Source: [Flexibacter] sp. ATCC 35103 (GTDB lineage Bacteria > Bacteroidota > Bacteroidia > Flavobacteriales > Flavobacteriaceae). From it: 64,000 bases of DNA. Positions within the stretch are counted from its first letter, which is position 1. Every line of letters begins with the position of its first letter. The stretch is taken from contig NZ_MTQF01000004.1 of the NCBI RefSeq assembly GCF_001975985.1, positions 217,838 through 281,837 on the forward strand, in the 5' to 3' direction. Below the pieces are notes generated by a model. The model was not told the origin of the DNA and did not search any database. It saw only the letters and a program-made list of their open reading frames with translations. Below, one piece after another: positions 52,440 to 61,225 of the stretch. A program made the position numbers and the translations under genes.

Positions 52440-53912
52440 ATGAAAAAGATTCTATTCACAATCATATTAAGTGCCGGTTTATTTGCATCGTGCACAGATC
52501 TGGAGGTAACACCAACTTCTTTTGTAACCGAAGATAATTATTTTAAAACCCAGGATGATGCTATTGCAAGTGTAACTGCTGTTTATGCTTCATTAAGTCT
52601 TGATCCGGGAGAACAAAGTTTATTTGGCCGAAACCTGTATTTCTTAACAGATATGGCGACAGATTATGCTGCAGCCGGAGTTTCTGCTACAAACCCGCAA
52701 GTACGCGCATTGAGCAGTTTGACCCATGATGCCACTTCTGATCGTGTTCAGGTAGCCTGGCGCCAGATTTATGCCGGAATAAACAGAGCAAACGTATCTA
52801 TAGACAACATTCCTAAAGTAGCCGGAACAGAGGTTATTAAAACAAGATTAATCAATGAAGCAAAATTTATAAGAGCCTTATTATATTTTCAGGCAGTTCG
52901 TCTTTGGGGCGGAGTTCCAATTGTTTTACATGAACCAACTTCTATTCAGGTAGAAAGTTTAAAATCTAAAAGAGCAACTGTAGATGAAGTCTATGCACAA
53001 ATCATTACAGACTTAAAAGATGCAGAAAACTTACCTGCGACTTATGCTGCAACTGATGCTGGACGAGCTACATCCGGAGCTGCAAAAGCAATTTTAGCTA
53101 AAGTTTACCTGACCAGAAAAGATTATCCAAATGCAATTTTAAAAGCAAGAGAAGTAATCAATGGCGGTTACGGATATGCACTTTTTGAAAGTTTTGGAGA
53201 TATATTTGCAAAAGCAAAAAAGAACGGAAAAGAAGATATTTTCTCTGTTCAGTTTGAGCCTAATATGGCTGGAAACGGATCTAGCGGAAGTACGTTTCAA
53301 TCTACCTCTTTTACTGGATTTACAGCCACAGAACCGGCAGATATTATTTCTGATGTAGCTCAGTTTTATGATATATACGCAACCGGAGATACCAGAAGAG
53401 ATGTAAGTTATGCCAAAACATTACCAATTCCGGGTACAGCAAACACGTACACTTTTCCTAAACCAATTTTTAAAAAATACCTGGATTTAACCAATCTGGC
53501 AACGCCCGGCAACGTAGCCATTAATTTTCCTGTTATTCGTTATGCTGATATCCTATTGTCTCTGGCGGAAGCGATAAATGAACAGGGAGCACCAACAGCA
53601 GAAGCATATGAATTGATCAATCAGGTAAGACGAAGAGCTTTTGCAAAACCAATTACAACACCGGATGCAACTGTAGATCTAATTGGATTAACGCAAACCT
53701 CTTTCAGGGCTGCTATTCAGGAAGAACGCAAAAAAGAATTTGTTCAGGAAGGACAACGCTGGTATGATTTAGTTCGCTGGGGAACTCTGGTTACCGAAGT
53801 AAAAAAAGTAACCGCTAAAAACTCCGTTTCCGAAAGAAATAATTTATATCCAATTCCGCAAAGCGAAAGAAATATTGATCCTGTAGGGTTACCACAAAAC
53901 CCTGGATATTAA
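52440..53912 (+). CDS. SusD/RagB family nutrient-binding lipoprotein
   Basis: A 490-residue lipoprotein. The signal peptide ends in FASC with acylation at Cys18, and the SusD hallmarks follow: PTSFVTEDNYFKTQDDAIA, a TPR-like N-terminal helical domain with EAKFIRALLYFQAVRLWGGVP (about 140-160), and the C-terminal RRRAFAKP and ERKKEFVQEGQRWYDLVRWG. It lies 13 bases after SusC, the usual pair. It would lid the SusC channel and bind the ligand at the cell surface. Confidence 0.94.
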   Translation: MKKILFTIILSAGLFASCTDLEVTPTSFVTEDNYFKTQDDAIASVTAVYASLSLDPGEQSLFGRNLYFLTDMATDYAAAGVSATNPQVRALSSLTHDATSDRVQVAWRQIYAGINRANVSIDNIPKVAGTEVIKTRLINEAKFIRALLYFQAVRLWGGVPIVLHEPTSIQVESLKSKRATVDEVYAQIITDLKDAENLPATYAATDAGRATSGAAKAILAKVYLTRKDYPNAILKAREVINGGYGYALFESFGDIFAKAKKNGKEDIFSVQFEPNMAGNGSSGSTFQSTSFTGFTATEPADIISDVAQFYDIYATGDTRRDVSYAKTLPIPGTANTYTFPKPIFKKYLDLTNLATPGNVAINFPVIRYADILLSLAEAINEQGAPTAEAYELINQVRRRAFAKPITTPDATVDLIGLTQTSFRAAIQEERKKEFVQEGQRWYDLVRWGTLVTEVKKVTAKNSVSERNNLYPIPQSERNIDPVGLPQNPGY

Positions 53913-53940
53913 CATAAACCACAACCAAAAAACTAGAATT

Positions 53941-55866
53941 ATGAAAAATTTTAAATTTAACAGTACAATCAAAAGCTCGCAAAAAGGGCTTTTGATTACT
54001 GCATTGCTTGTTGTACAATTCGGTTTTGCACAAGATAAAAATGTAGAATTCAAAGGTGTAGTTGGTAAAACTCTAGCCGATTCTAAAGAATATTGGCCAG
54101 ATCCTGTAAAAGCGCCTGCAGGTGCACCAAACGTTGTCTGGATTTTATTAGACGATGTAGGATTTGGAGCTTCAAGTGCTTTTGGAGGTTTGATTCAAAC
54201 CCCAAATTTTGATCAATTGGCAAATAATGGTTTGCGATACACCAACTTTCATACGACTGCTATTTGCGCTCCTACCCGTGCGGCATTATTAACCGGTAGA
54301 AATTCAGGTAAAGTACACGTTAGCGGGTTCTCTCACACTATTCTTTCAGCAGGTTTCCCGGGTTGGGATGGCAGAATCCCGTCAGATAAAGGAACTATTG
54401 CAGAGATTTTACGTGAGAATGGCTATAATACTTTTGCCGTTGGTAAATATGGTGTAACTCCAGATGAAGAAGCTACAGATGCAGGACCGTTTGACAGATG
54501 GCCAACCGGAAAAGGATTTGATCATTTCTATGGCTTCTTAGGTTCACAAACAGATCAGTACAATCCTGATTTAGTAGAAGATCAAACACATATAAAACCA
54601 GATGGGCGTCATTTAAACGAACTTATTACGGATAAAGCGATTAGTTTTATTCAGAAACAACAAAAAGCAGCGCCGGGAAAACCGTTCTTTTTGTATTATG
54701 CTCCCGGAGCAGCTCATGCGCCGCATCAGGTGGCTACAAAATGGAGCGATCCTTATAAAGGAAAATTTGACAAAGGCTGGGATGCGTATCGTGAAGAAGT
54801 AATTGCAAACCAAAAGAAACTAGGTGTAATTCCTGCAAACGCTGTATTACCGGACCGTAACCCGCTTATTACAGACTGGAAAAAACTTACTCCGGAACAA
54901 AAGAAAGTATATGCTCGTTTTATGGAAGTTTATGCCGGATTCCTGACGTATACAGATTATGAAATTGGAAGAGTGGTAAACTATCTAAAAGAAAGCAATC
55001 AGTTGGACAATACAGTCATTTTTGTTGCAATTGGTGATAATGGAGCCAGTAAAGAAGGAACTACAGAAGGAACAATTAACCAAAGTTTATTTTCTCAGGG
55101 AACATCTGACGACGAAAACCTAAAGAAAAACCTGGCTAATATTGATGAAATTGGTACTGCAAAAGGTTTAAATACAAATTACCCTTTAGGATGGGCCCAG
55201 GCAACAAATGTACCTTTTAAAAACTGGAAACAAGATGCACAATCTGAAGGTGGAACACATAATCCGTTGATTGTTTTTTATCCAAAAGGAATCAAAGAAA
55301 AAGGCGGAATCAGAAATCAATACAGTCATGTAACCGATTTATTGCCTACAACACTGGATATTGCGGGAATTAAAGCTCCGGAATATATCAAATCAGTAAA
55401 ACAAGATACCATACAAGGTTCTTCTTTATATGCTTCTTTGAACGATGCCAAAGCAGAATCTTTACACAAAATCCAGTATTACTATATTTTTGGAAACAGA
55501 GCTATCTATAAAGATGGATGGAAAGCCGGAGCAGCACATTTACCAGATTCATTTGCCGTAAAAAAAGCTTTGGGAAAAAATGAAAAACCTGCCGAAAGCA
55601 ATTTTGACTCTGATGTTTGGGAATTATACAACTTAAACGAAGATTTTAACGAGCGTAATAATCTTGCCAAAAAATATCCTGAAAAATTAGCTGAACTGCA
55701 AAAACTTTTTGATGAGCAAGCCAAAGAAAACAATGTTTATCCGCTTATAGACTGGCAGGATGTATACAACAGAAGAATTCATAATACCGGAGCTGACAAA
55801 GGCAAAACGTTACAGGATTTAGTAAAACAAGTCAACAAAGGCGGAGATGCCGGAAGCTCTAAATAA
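53941..55866 (+). CDS. Arylsulfatase-type sulfatase, exported
   Basis: Cleaves sulfate esters. A 641-residue enzyme with N-terminal signal peptide (ITALLVVQFGFAQ). Metal ligands Asp71-Asp72 in WILLDDVGFG, and the formylglycine motif C-x-P-x-R at Cys109 (CAPTRAALLTGR); the Cys form needs a maturation enzyme, which is not in this window. GDNGASKEG gives further metal ligands. The length is greater than that of most arylsulfatases because of a C-terminal domain. It is 28 bases after SusD. Substrate unknown. Confidence 0.93.
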   Translation: MKNFKFNSTIKSSQKGLLITALLVVQFGFAQDKNVEFKGVVGKTLADSKEYWPDPVKAPAGAPNVVWILLDDVGFGASSAFGGLIQTPNFDQLANNGLRYTNFHTTAICAPTRAALLTGRNSGKVHVSGFSHTILSAGFPGWDGRIPSDKGTIAEILRENGYNTFAVGKYGVTPDEEATDAGPFDRWPTGKGFDHFYGFLGSQTDQYNPDLVEDQTHIKPDGRHLNELITDKAISFIQKQQKAAPGKPFFLYYAPGAAHAPHQVATKWSDPYKGKFDKGWDAYREEVIANQKKLGVIPANAVLPDRNPLITDWKKLTPEQKKVYARFMEVYAGFLTYTDYEIGRVVNYLKESNQLDNTVIFVAIGDNGASKEGTTEGTINQSLFSQGTSDDENLKKNLANIDEIGTAKGLNTNYPLGWAQATNVPFKNWKQDAQSEGGTHNPLIVFYPKGIKEKGGIRNQYSHVTDLLPTTLDIAGIKAPEYIKSVKQDTIQGSSLYASLNDAKAESLHKIQYYYIFGNRAIYKDGWKAGAAHLPDSFAVKKALGKNEKPAESNFDSDVWELYNLNEDFNERNNLAKKYPEKLAELQKLFDEQAKENNVYPLIDWQDVYNRRIHNTGADKGKTLQDLVKQVNKGGDAGSSK

Positions 55867-55959
55867 TCTTTTAGAAGAAAATAAATAAAAAACCATCAGA
55901 GCTATTAATTATTCTCCACAAGTATATGTTAATGGCTCTGATATTAAAACAAGTAAATT

Positions 55960-56511
55960 ATGGCAGCAACAAAACCAATTTTGAAAAAGGGCATTTTTGC
56001 CTTGATTCTTGTAGTAATTGCGGTAAGTTTTTACTACCTGACGATCTGGATAACTCCTTATTATGTGCAAAAAAAGTTTGCCGAGAAAAGTTTGGGAGAT
56101 ATCAATACAGCCCGATTTGGAGATCAGCCAAATGCTGAAAACAGCAGAGTAATTCCGTTACCAAATCCGGACTTTTTATATTCTACAATCAATTATGATT
56201 TGAAAGATAACGTACTGAAAATTTCAGGAATTGTACCGGATTCAACGTATTGGTCCATCTCTGCCTATCAGGAAAACACCACCAACTTTTTTGTGGAAAA
56301 TGAAGAGAAAGTAAAATCAAAATTCGAATATTACTTAGCTCCTGAAGGAAGCACTGCTGAAGTTTTGAAAAATATTCCGAAAGAAAGAATCATTTACAGT
56401 CCCACAACAAAAGGATTGATTTTGTTTCGTTATTTAGTTTCGAAAGCCTATCCGGTAAGAACATTGGCAGAATTGCAACATGATGTTACAGTAGAAAAAT
56501 TAGGGAAGTAA
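55960..56511 (+). CDS. DUF1254-like membrane-anchored protein
   Basis: A 183-residue protein with one N-terminal membrane segment (about 12-32) and a periplasmic domain with VIPLPNPDFLYSTINYDL and SGIVPDSTYWSISAYQENT, like the N-terminal (DUF1254) part of the DUF1254/DUF1214 proteins. The DUF1214 part is encoded separately at 56665. Function of these domains is unknown. The start at 55960 (MAATKPILKK) is well placed before the membrane segment. Confidence 0.68.
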   Translation: MAATKPILKKGIFALILVVIAVSFYYLTIWITPYYVQKKFAEKSLGDINTARFGDQPNAENSRVIPLPNPDFLYSTINYDLKDNVLKISGIVPDSTYWSISAYQENTTNFFVENEEKVKSKFEYYLAPEGSTAEVLKNIPKERIIYSPTTKGLILFRYLVSKAYPVRTLAELQHDVTVEKLGK

Positions 56512-56517
56512 GCAAAA

Positions 56518-56582
56518 TCTTTGTCATGGGACGCAGATGACGCGGATTTGCTTTGCAAAAACGCAGATTTAAACGGATTTTT
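56518..56582. repeat. Dispersed repeat (GCAGAT/GCGGATTT type)
   Basis: Words GGGACGCAGATGACGCGGAT and ACGCAGATTTAAACGGATTT are related to repeats at 5466 and 12357. It lies between two genes of one operon, so it did not interrupt a gene. Confidence 0.5.
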
Positions 56583-56664
56583 TATTTTAATTCCAAAAAA
56601 TGTCATCTAGAGCGAAATGACAAGATTACGCAAAAACAAAACGTTCAACTTAAAATCAAATAAA

Positions 56665-57258
56665 ATGGCTTTAAATCAAAAAATTAAAAAGATAGGTCTT
56701 GCAGTAGCATTGATCATTCTTGCGATAGTATTAGGAAGTGCCGTTGGTGTTTACAACATTAAATCCGGAAAAAGTAATTCGCAGCGCATTATTGGCAATT
56801 GGCAAACCATCGACAAAGATAAAGACCTCAACTCAGCTGATTTACTTACAATTGCACAAGTAGCTGTTTACGGTCCTTATGCCCTGACAAAAAAAGAGGT
56901 AATCTATTTAAGTACAAACACAGACAGCGATGGAAATGAACTGGATCCTAAATCAGATTATATCATAAGCGGAAAAAAGCTGGATGCTAAATACTGGAGT
57001 ATTACGGCGTATGATGAAAATGGTTTTTTAATTAAAAATCCAATCAATAAATACAGCTATAATCTTGAAGATGTAAAATATGAAGCCGACAGCACTTCTT
57101 ATCAGATCAATCTTTCAGGTTCTGCACAAAAAGAAAACTGGTTGCCTGTCAACAATGTCAAAAAAGCAACTTTGATTATACGTTTGTATTTACCATCAGA
57201 AAAACTCAGAGACAATTTAACGGTTGAAACACTACCGTCTATCAAAAAAATAAAATAA
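56665..57258 (+). CDS. DUF1214-like membrane-anchored protein
   Basis: A 197-residue protein with an N-terminal membrane segment (about 9-30) and a periplasmic domain. It contains AVYGPYALTKKEVIYLSTNTDSDG and YWSITAYDENGFLIKNPINKYSYN, the DUF1214 hallmark, and ends in LIIRLYLPSEKL. I chose ATG at 56665, directly before the membrane segment. It presumably works with the DUF1254-like protein upstream; usually the two domains are in one chain. Confidence 0.72.
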   Translation: MALNQKIKKIGLAVALIILAIVLGSAVGVYNIKSGKSNSQRIIGNWQTIDKDKDLNSADLLTIAQVAVYGPYALTKKEVIYLSTNTDSDGNELDPKSDYIISGKKLDAKYWSITAYDENGFLIKNPINKYSYNLEDVKYEADSTSYQINLSGSAQKENWLPVNNVKKATLIIRLYLPSEKLRDNLTVETLPSIKKIK

Positions 57259-57407
57259 AAGTATTATAACAAATTTCTGGAAAACAATTAAATAAAACTC
57301 TACTAAATCCATAGAATTAGAAGTTTATATTTTTAATTTTACCATACTTTAAAATTTCTGATTATCAGAACATTCAAAAAGAATTATAAACCAGAATAAA
57401 GAAACAG

Positions 57408-57527
57408 ATGAAACGAGTAGACTATGAAATTATAGGAAAAAAGATTGTTGTGGGAACAATTCTCTTTTTAGTTCCGCTGGCTATTTTGGCCGGAGGTTTA
57501 GCATTAGTAAATCAAATTTTAAAATAA
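57408..57527 (+). CDS. 39-residue single-pass membrane peptide
   Basis: ATG at 57408 to TAA at 57525 encodes MKRVDYEIIGKK followed by a 22-residue hydrophobic helix and NQILK. It ends six bases before the next ATG, which fits a real small gene. No known family recognised. It may be a small subunit or a chaperone for the sterol-desaturase-like protein that follows. Confidence 0.6.
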   Translation: MKRVDYEIIGKKIVVGTILFLVPLAILAGGLALVNQILK

Positions 57528-57533
57528 GAAATC

Positions 57534-58595
57534 ATGGCAATAGTTCAAAAATCAAAACTAACAAGAGATTTAGGTATTAGTCTTTTGTTGTATGCACTGC
57601 CGGTAGTGGCAATTTATCTTTATTTCAAATTAGGCAATGGCCTGATAACTGATTCTCACATTACTTTACCCTCATTTTTAGAATTTGCGCAGCCTGCGTT
57701 TGCTAATATCAGAACATGGGGATTAACCGTTTTTATGCTTGTTTTAGGAATCATTGAGTTTGGCGCAGGTTTATATGACGATCAATGGACAGGTGAAGAA
57801 CGCAAAATAGATATCATTTCTTTCCTGGCACCCAAACTAATTTTACCTCCTGTAATTGCTTTTTTCAGCTTAACAGCTTTACCTTATTTAATTCCTGATC
57901 TTGCCAACTCACTTTCATGGGTTCCGTTTTGGGGAGGTTTCTTTTTAATCGCTGTTGCAGATGATTTAACACAATATTGGTATCACAGATTGCACCATCA
58001 GGTTCCGTTTTTGTGGCGTTTTCACAGAACACATCATTCCGCTCCTTATATGGGTATGGCGATGCTTTCGAGACAAAACTTTATTTATACCATTTTCTTT
58101 TCTCAAATTTATTTAACAGCGGCTCTAACTTATTTAGGTTTAGGTTTACCTGCGTTATTTGTTTTGGTCATCAAAAGTTTTATTACTCTGGGAGCGCATT
58201 CCAGCATTGCGTGGGATAAACCACTTTACAAATACAAAGTTTTACACCCAATTGCATGGGTTTTAGAACGTTTGATTTCTACTCCTGCAACGCATCACGC
58301 GCATCATGCTGATACAAGTGGCGATGGAGTTGGCCATTTTAAAGGCAACTTTGGTAATATGTTCTTTATCTGGGATGTCATTTTTGGGACTGGTTTAATC
58401 ACACGTAAATTTCCAAAATCGTACGGAATCAAATCGTATAAACAAGAAGAATGGTATGCGCAGTTTTTGTGGCCAATATTCAAATCTAAAAAAGAAGGAA
58501 GTGCCCTTGCCGAAGGCGTTTTTGCTGTTCCGCTAAAGCAAAAAGAAGAAAGTATTTCTCCAACTCCGGTTTATTACGAGCAAGCTCAATCATAA
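57534..58595 (+). CDS. Sterol desaturase/fatty acid hydroxylase family protein
   Basis: A 353-residue integral membrane di-iron protein. The His-box motifs are seen: HRLHH and HRTHH (about 157-178), and THHAHHAD (about 258-265). Several hydrophobic segments precede and intervene. The family hydroxylates or desaturates sterols, carotenoids, fatty acids and other lipids. Beside sulfatases it may oxidize the carbon portion of a sulfated lipid or alkyl group (inference). Confidence 0.88.
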   Translation: MAIVQKSKLTRDLGISLLLYALPVVAIYLYFKLGNGLITDSHITLPSFLEFAQPAFANIRTWGLTVFMLVLGIIEFGAGLYDDQWTGEERKIDIISFLAPKLILPPVIAFFSLTALPYLIPDLANSLSWVPFWGGFFLIAVADDLTQYWYHRLHHQVPFLWRFHRTHHSAPYMGMAMLSRQNFIYTIFFSQIYLTAALTYLGLGLPALFVLVIKSFITLGAHSSIAWDKPLYKYKVLHPIAWVLERLISTPATHHAHHADTSGDGVGHFKGNFGNMFFIWDVIFGTGLITRKFPKSYGIKSYKQEEWYAQFLWPIFKSKKEGSALAEGVFAVPLKQKEESISPTPVYYEQAQS

Positions 58596-58607
58596 AAAAA
58601 TTTAGAA

Positions 58608-58644
58608 AAACAGTGTATTCTTCATTAAGATGAATACACTGTTT
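58608..58644 (+). terminator. Long hairpin between operon genes
   Basis: Stem AAACAGTGTATTC/GAATACACTGTTT, 13 bp perfect, loop of 11 bases. Followed by GGCTATAAAAAC, not a true T-run. It may reduce expression of genes farther down or protect the upstream mRNA. Confidence 0.6.
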
Positions 58645-58663
58645 GGCTATAAAAACAATAATT

Positions 58664-59380
58664 ATGAAAAATATAGTACTTAAAACCAGTACAATTATAT
58701 ACCTGTTTTTTACCACTCTGGGTTTTGCTCAGGACAAAGGTGCCAGCAGTATTGTATTACTGGATGCTTTTTATGCAAAAATTAAAAGTCAAAAAAATCC
58801 ACAGATAATTGATGCGAGAGGTCCGGAAGAATTTGCCTTAAACCATATCGAAGGTGCTTTAAATTTTAACCTTAAATCAGAGAATTACGAAAAAGCCGTA
58901 GCTGCTTTAAATCCTTTACAACCGGTATTTATTTATTCGATTGCCGCATACAGAAGTGGTCTTTTATCAACTGAATTAATAAAAAAAGGATTCTCTGAGG
59001 TATATATTTTAGAAGGCGGAATTGCAGCCTGGATTGGTGGTGGAAAACCTTTTTACTCCAATTTAAAAAGCAAATTATCATTATCGGAATACAAAAAAAT
59101 AATCGCTGAAAATAAGTATGTTTTGGTAGATATCGGATCAAAATATTGTGCAACCTGCAAAACCGTAAAACCTATTTTAGAAAATCTGAGAACCCAATAC
59201 GGAGAAAAACTCAAAATTGTTCAAATTGAGCTAGAAGAAAGTCCGCAGGTTATCGCCGATTTAAAAACAGTAAAAGTCTTTCCTACTTTGATATTGTATC
59301 AAAATGGTAAAATTGTTTTTAAAAATGATGGTTTAGGAGACTTAAAAAATAATGTTGATGTGGCTTTGGCTTCGAAATAA
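58664..59380 (+). CDS. Exported rhodanese-thioredoxin fusion with degenerate rhodanese site
   Basis: A 238-residue protein with signal peptide (IIYLFFTTLGFAQ). Residues 30-135 form a rhodanese domain (QIIDARGPEEFALNHIEGALNF, ILEGGIAAWIGGG), but the active loop reads FIYSIAAYRSG, with Ser92 where catalytic Cys is expected. Residues 140-238 form a thioredoxin domain with an intact C-A-T-C at 162-165. I chose ATG at 58664, which directly gives the signal peptide. The thioredoxin part could act as periplasmic reductase or oxidase in the sulfur locus. Confidence 0.85.
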   Translation: MKNIVLKTSTIIYLFFTTLGFAQDKGASSIVLLDAFYAKIKSQKNPQIIDARGPEEFALNHIEGALNFNLKSENYEKAVAALNPLQPVFIYSIAAYRSGLLSTELIKKGFSEVYILEGGIAAWIGGGKPFYSNLKSKLSLSEYKKIIAENKYVLVDIGSKYCATCKTVKPILENLRTQYGEKLKIVQIELEESPQVIADLKTVKVFPTLILYQNGKIVFKNDGLGDLKNNVDVALASK

Positions 59381-59387
59381 AAAAAAT

Positions 59388-61004
59388 ATGGCGCTATCCA
59401 AAATAAAAAAAATCACTCTGTCAATAGTTATTGTCCTTTTTCTAATAGCATTATTTCTATTCTGGCCCATCAATACGGATGGAACTTTAATACAACCGGA
59501 TAAAAAATTATTAGCAGGAAAAGCAGCATTTCTTTCTGAAAAAATTTCTACAGACAGTTCTTTCAAAAAACCAAATATTATCATTCTTCTTGCTGATGAT
59601 TTAGGAAAATATGATATTTCGCTATACGGAGGAAAATCTACACCAACACCACAAATAGATTCACTGGCAGCTTCAGGCGTAACTTTTCAGGATGGTTATG
59701 TTTCAGCTTCTATTTGTTCGCCTTCTCGAGCCGGAATTTTAACGGGACGTTATCAGGAACGTTTTGGACATGAATTTCAACCTGGAGACCGATATCCCAA
59801 AAATAACTTAGAATATTATGGTTTTAAGTATTTGATCAATACAAATAATTGGAGACTGAATGATAAAATCAATTATCCAAACGAAGCTTCGATTGCAACA
59901 CAAGGATTGCCACAATCTGAAATTACTTTTGCAGATCTGGCAAAAAGAGAAGGTTACAGCACGGCAATTATTGGTAAATGGCATCTGGGACATAACAAAG
60001 GATTTTTTCCTTTAGATCGTGGCTTCGATTATCATTACGGATTCTATCAGGCATTCTCGCTTTATACTCCCGAAGATGATAATCCGGATATTATCAACCA
60101 TCATCATAAAGATTTTACCGATAAAATGATTTGGGGAAATGGCCGTGTTGGCATTGGACAAATTCGTCGCGACACCACCATCATACATAATAAAGCATAT
60201 CTAACCGAAACATTCGCTGATGAAGCAGAAGCTTTTATTGAAAAAAACAAAACCAAACCTTTTTTATTATATGTTCCGTTTAATGCACCACACACGCCAT
60301 TTCAGGTTCGTAAAAAATATTATGATCGTTTCCCGAATGTAAAAGACGAAAACAAACGGGTTTATTTTGCCATGATCAGCGCATTGGATGATGCCGTGGG
60401 AAGAATCAGGGCCAAAGTTAAAAAAGAAGGTCTGGAAGATAATACATTAATCTTTTTTGCCAGCGATAATGGTGGTGCAGATTATACTTTTGCAACAACA
60501 AACGCGCCATTGAAAGCCGGAAAGTTTTCTCATTTTGAAGGCGGAGTAAATGTTCCGTTTGCACTTTCGTGGAAGGGAAAAATCAAACCACACACCATTT
60601 ATAAAACGCCGGTAAGTACTTTGGATATTTTTAGTACAATTGCCGCTGCCATTAATTCTGATTTACCAAAAGACCGTGTTTATGATGGAGTTGATCTCGT
60701 AAGTACCGTTAATGAAAACAAAGAAGCACACAAAACTTTATATTGGCGATCCGGCGATGCAAAAGCCATTAGGAGCGGTGATTGGAAATTAATCATCAGC
60801 GGAAAAACACACGAAGAATGGCTTTATAATTTAGCAAAAGACAAATCTGAAACTACAGATCTTGCCAAAAAAAATCCGGCGAAAGTAACAGAATTACATC
60901 TTGCTTTACAAAACTGGGAAAAAGGCCTGGTAAAACCTTTATGGCCAAATCTAACACATTATGAATTTGATTTTGGCAAACAAAAATATTTTGTCGATTT
61001 GTAA
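59388..61004 (+). CDS. Sulfatase with N-terminal membrane anchor
   Basis: A 538-residue sulfatase. An N-terminal hydrophobic segment (about 8-27) is either an anchor or an uncleaved signal. Metal ligands Asp70-Asp71 (IIILLADDLGKYD), formylglycine motif at Cys110 (CSPSRAGILTGRYQ), GKWHLGH and FASDNGGAD are all intact. ATG at 59388, eight bases after the rhodanese-thioredoxin stop, is chosen over an upstream codon inside that gene. Substrate not deducible. Confidence 0.93.
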   Translation: MALSKIKKITLSIVIVLFLIALFLFWPINTDGTLIQPDKKLLAGKAAFLSEKISTDSSFKKPNIIILLADDLGKYDISLYGGKSTPTPQIDSLAASGVTFQDGYVSASICSPSRAGILTGRYQERFGHEFQPGDRYPKNNLEYYGFKYLINTNNWRLNDKINYPNEASIATQGLPQSEITFADLAKREGYSTAIIGKWHLGHNKGFFPLDRGFDYHYGFYQAFSLYTPEDDNPDIINHHHKDFTDKMIWGNGRVGIGQIRRDTTIIHNKAYLTETFADEAEAFIEKNKTKPFLLYVPFNAPHTPFQVRKKYYDRFPNVKDENKRVYFAMISALDDAVGRIRAKVKKEGLEDNTLIFFASDNGGADYTFATTNAPLKAGKFSHFEGGVNVPFALSWKGKIKPHTIYKTPVSTLDIFSTIAAAINSDLPKDRVYDGVDLVSTVNENKEAHKTLYWRSGDAKAIRSGDWKLIISGKTHEEWLYNLAKDKSETTDLAKKNPAKVTELHLALQNWEKGLVKPLWPNLTHYEFDFGKQKYFVDL

Positions 61005-61016
61005 TCCTTCTGGTAT

Positions 61017-61209
61017 CCTAACAGGTTTTTAAAACCTGTTAGGTATTTAGTTTTAAATCAGCTAAGTCAAATAAAAGTTAGGCTAAAGCCAATTTCATTG
61101 AAATAACAATAACTTCCAGCCAGAGCTGGAGTCTATTCAAAATAGAAATTATAACTTTTTTTTAATAACTCTAAAATAAATACCTAACAGGTTTTAAAAA
61201 CCTGTTAGG
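61017..61209. mobile_element. MITE-like element with self-complementary inverted ends
   Basis: The left end is CCTAACAGGTTTTTAAAACC-TGTTAGGTATTTA (61017-61049). The right end (61177-61209) is its exact reverse complement, so the element of about 193 bases has 33-bp terminal inverted repeats, each itself a palindrome. The inside has GGCTAAAGCC and CCAGAGCTGG words. No transposase is encoded. Confidence 0.7.
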
Positions 61210-61225
61210 CTAATAAAATAATACA

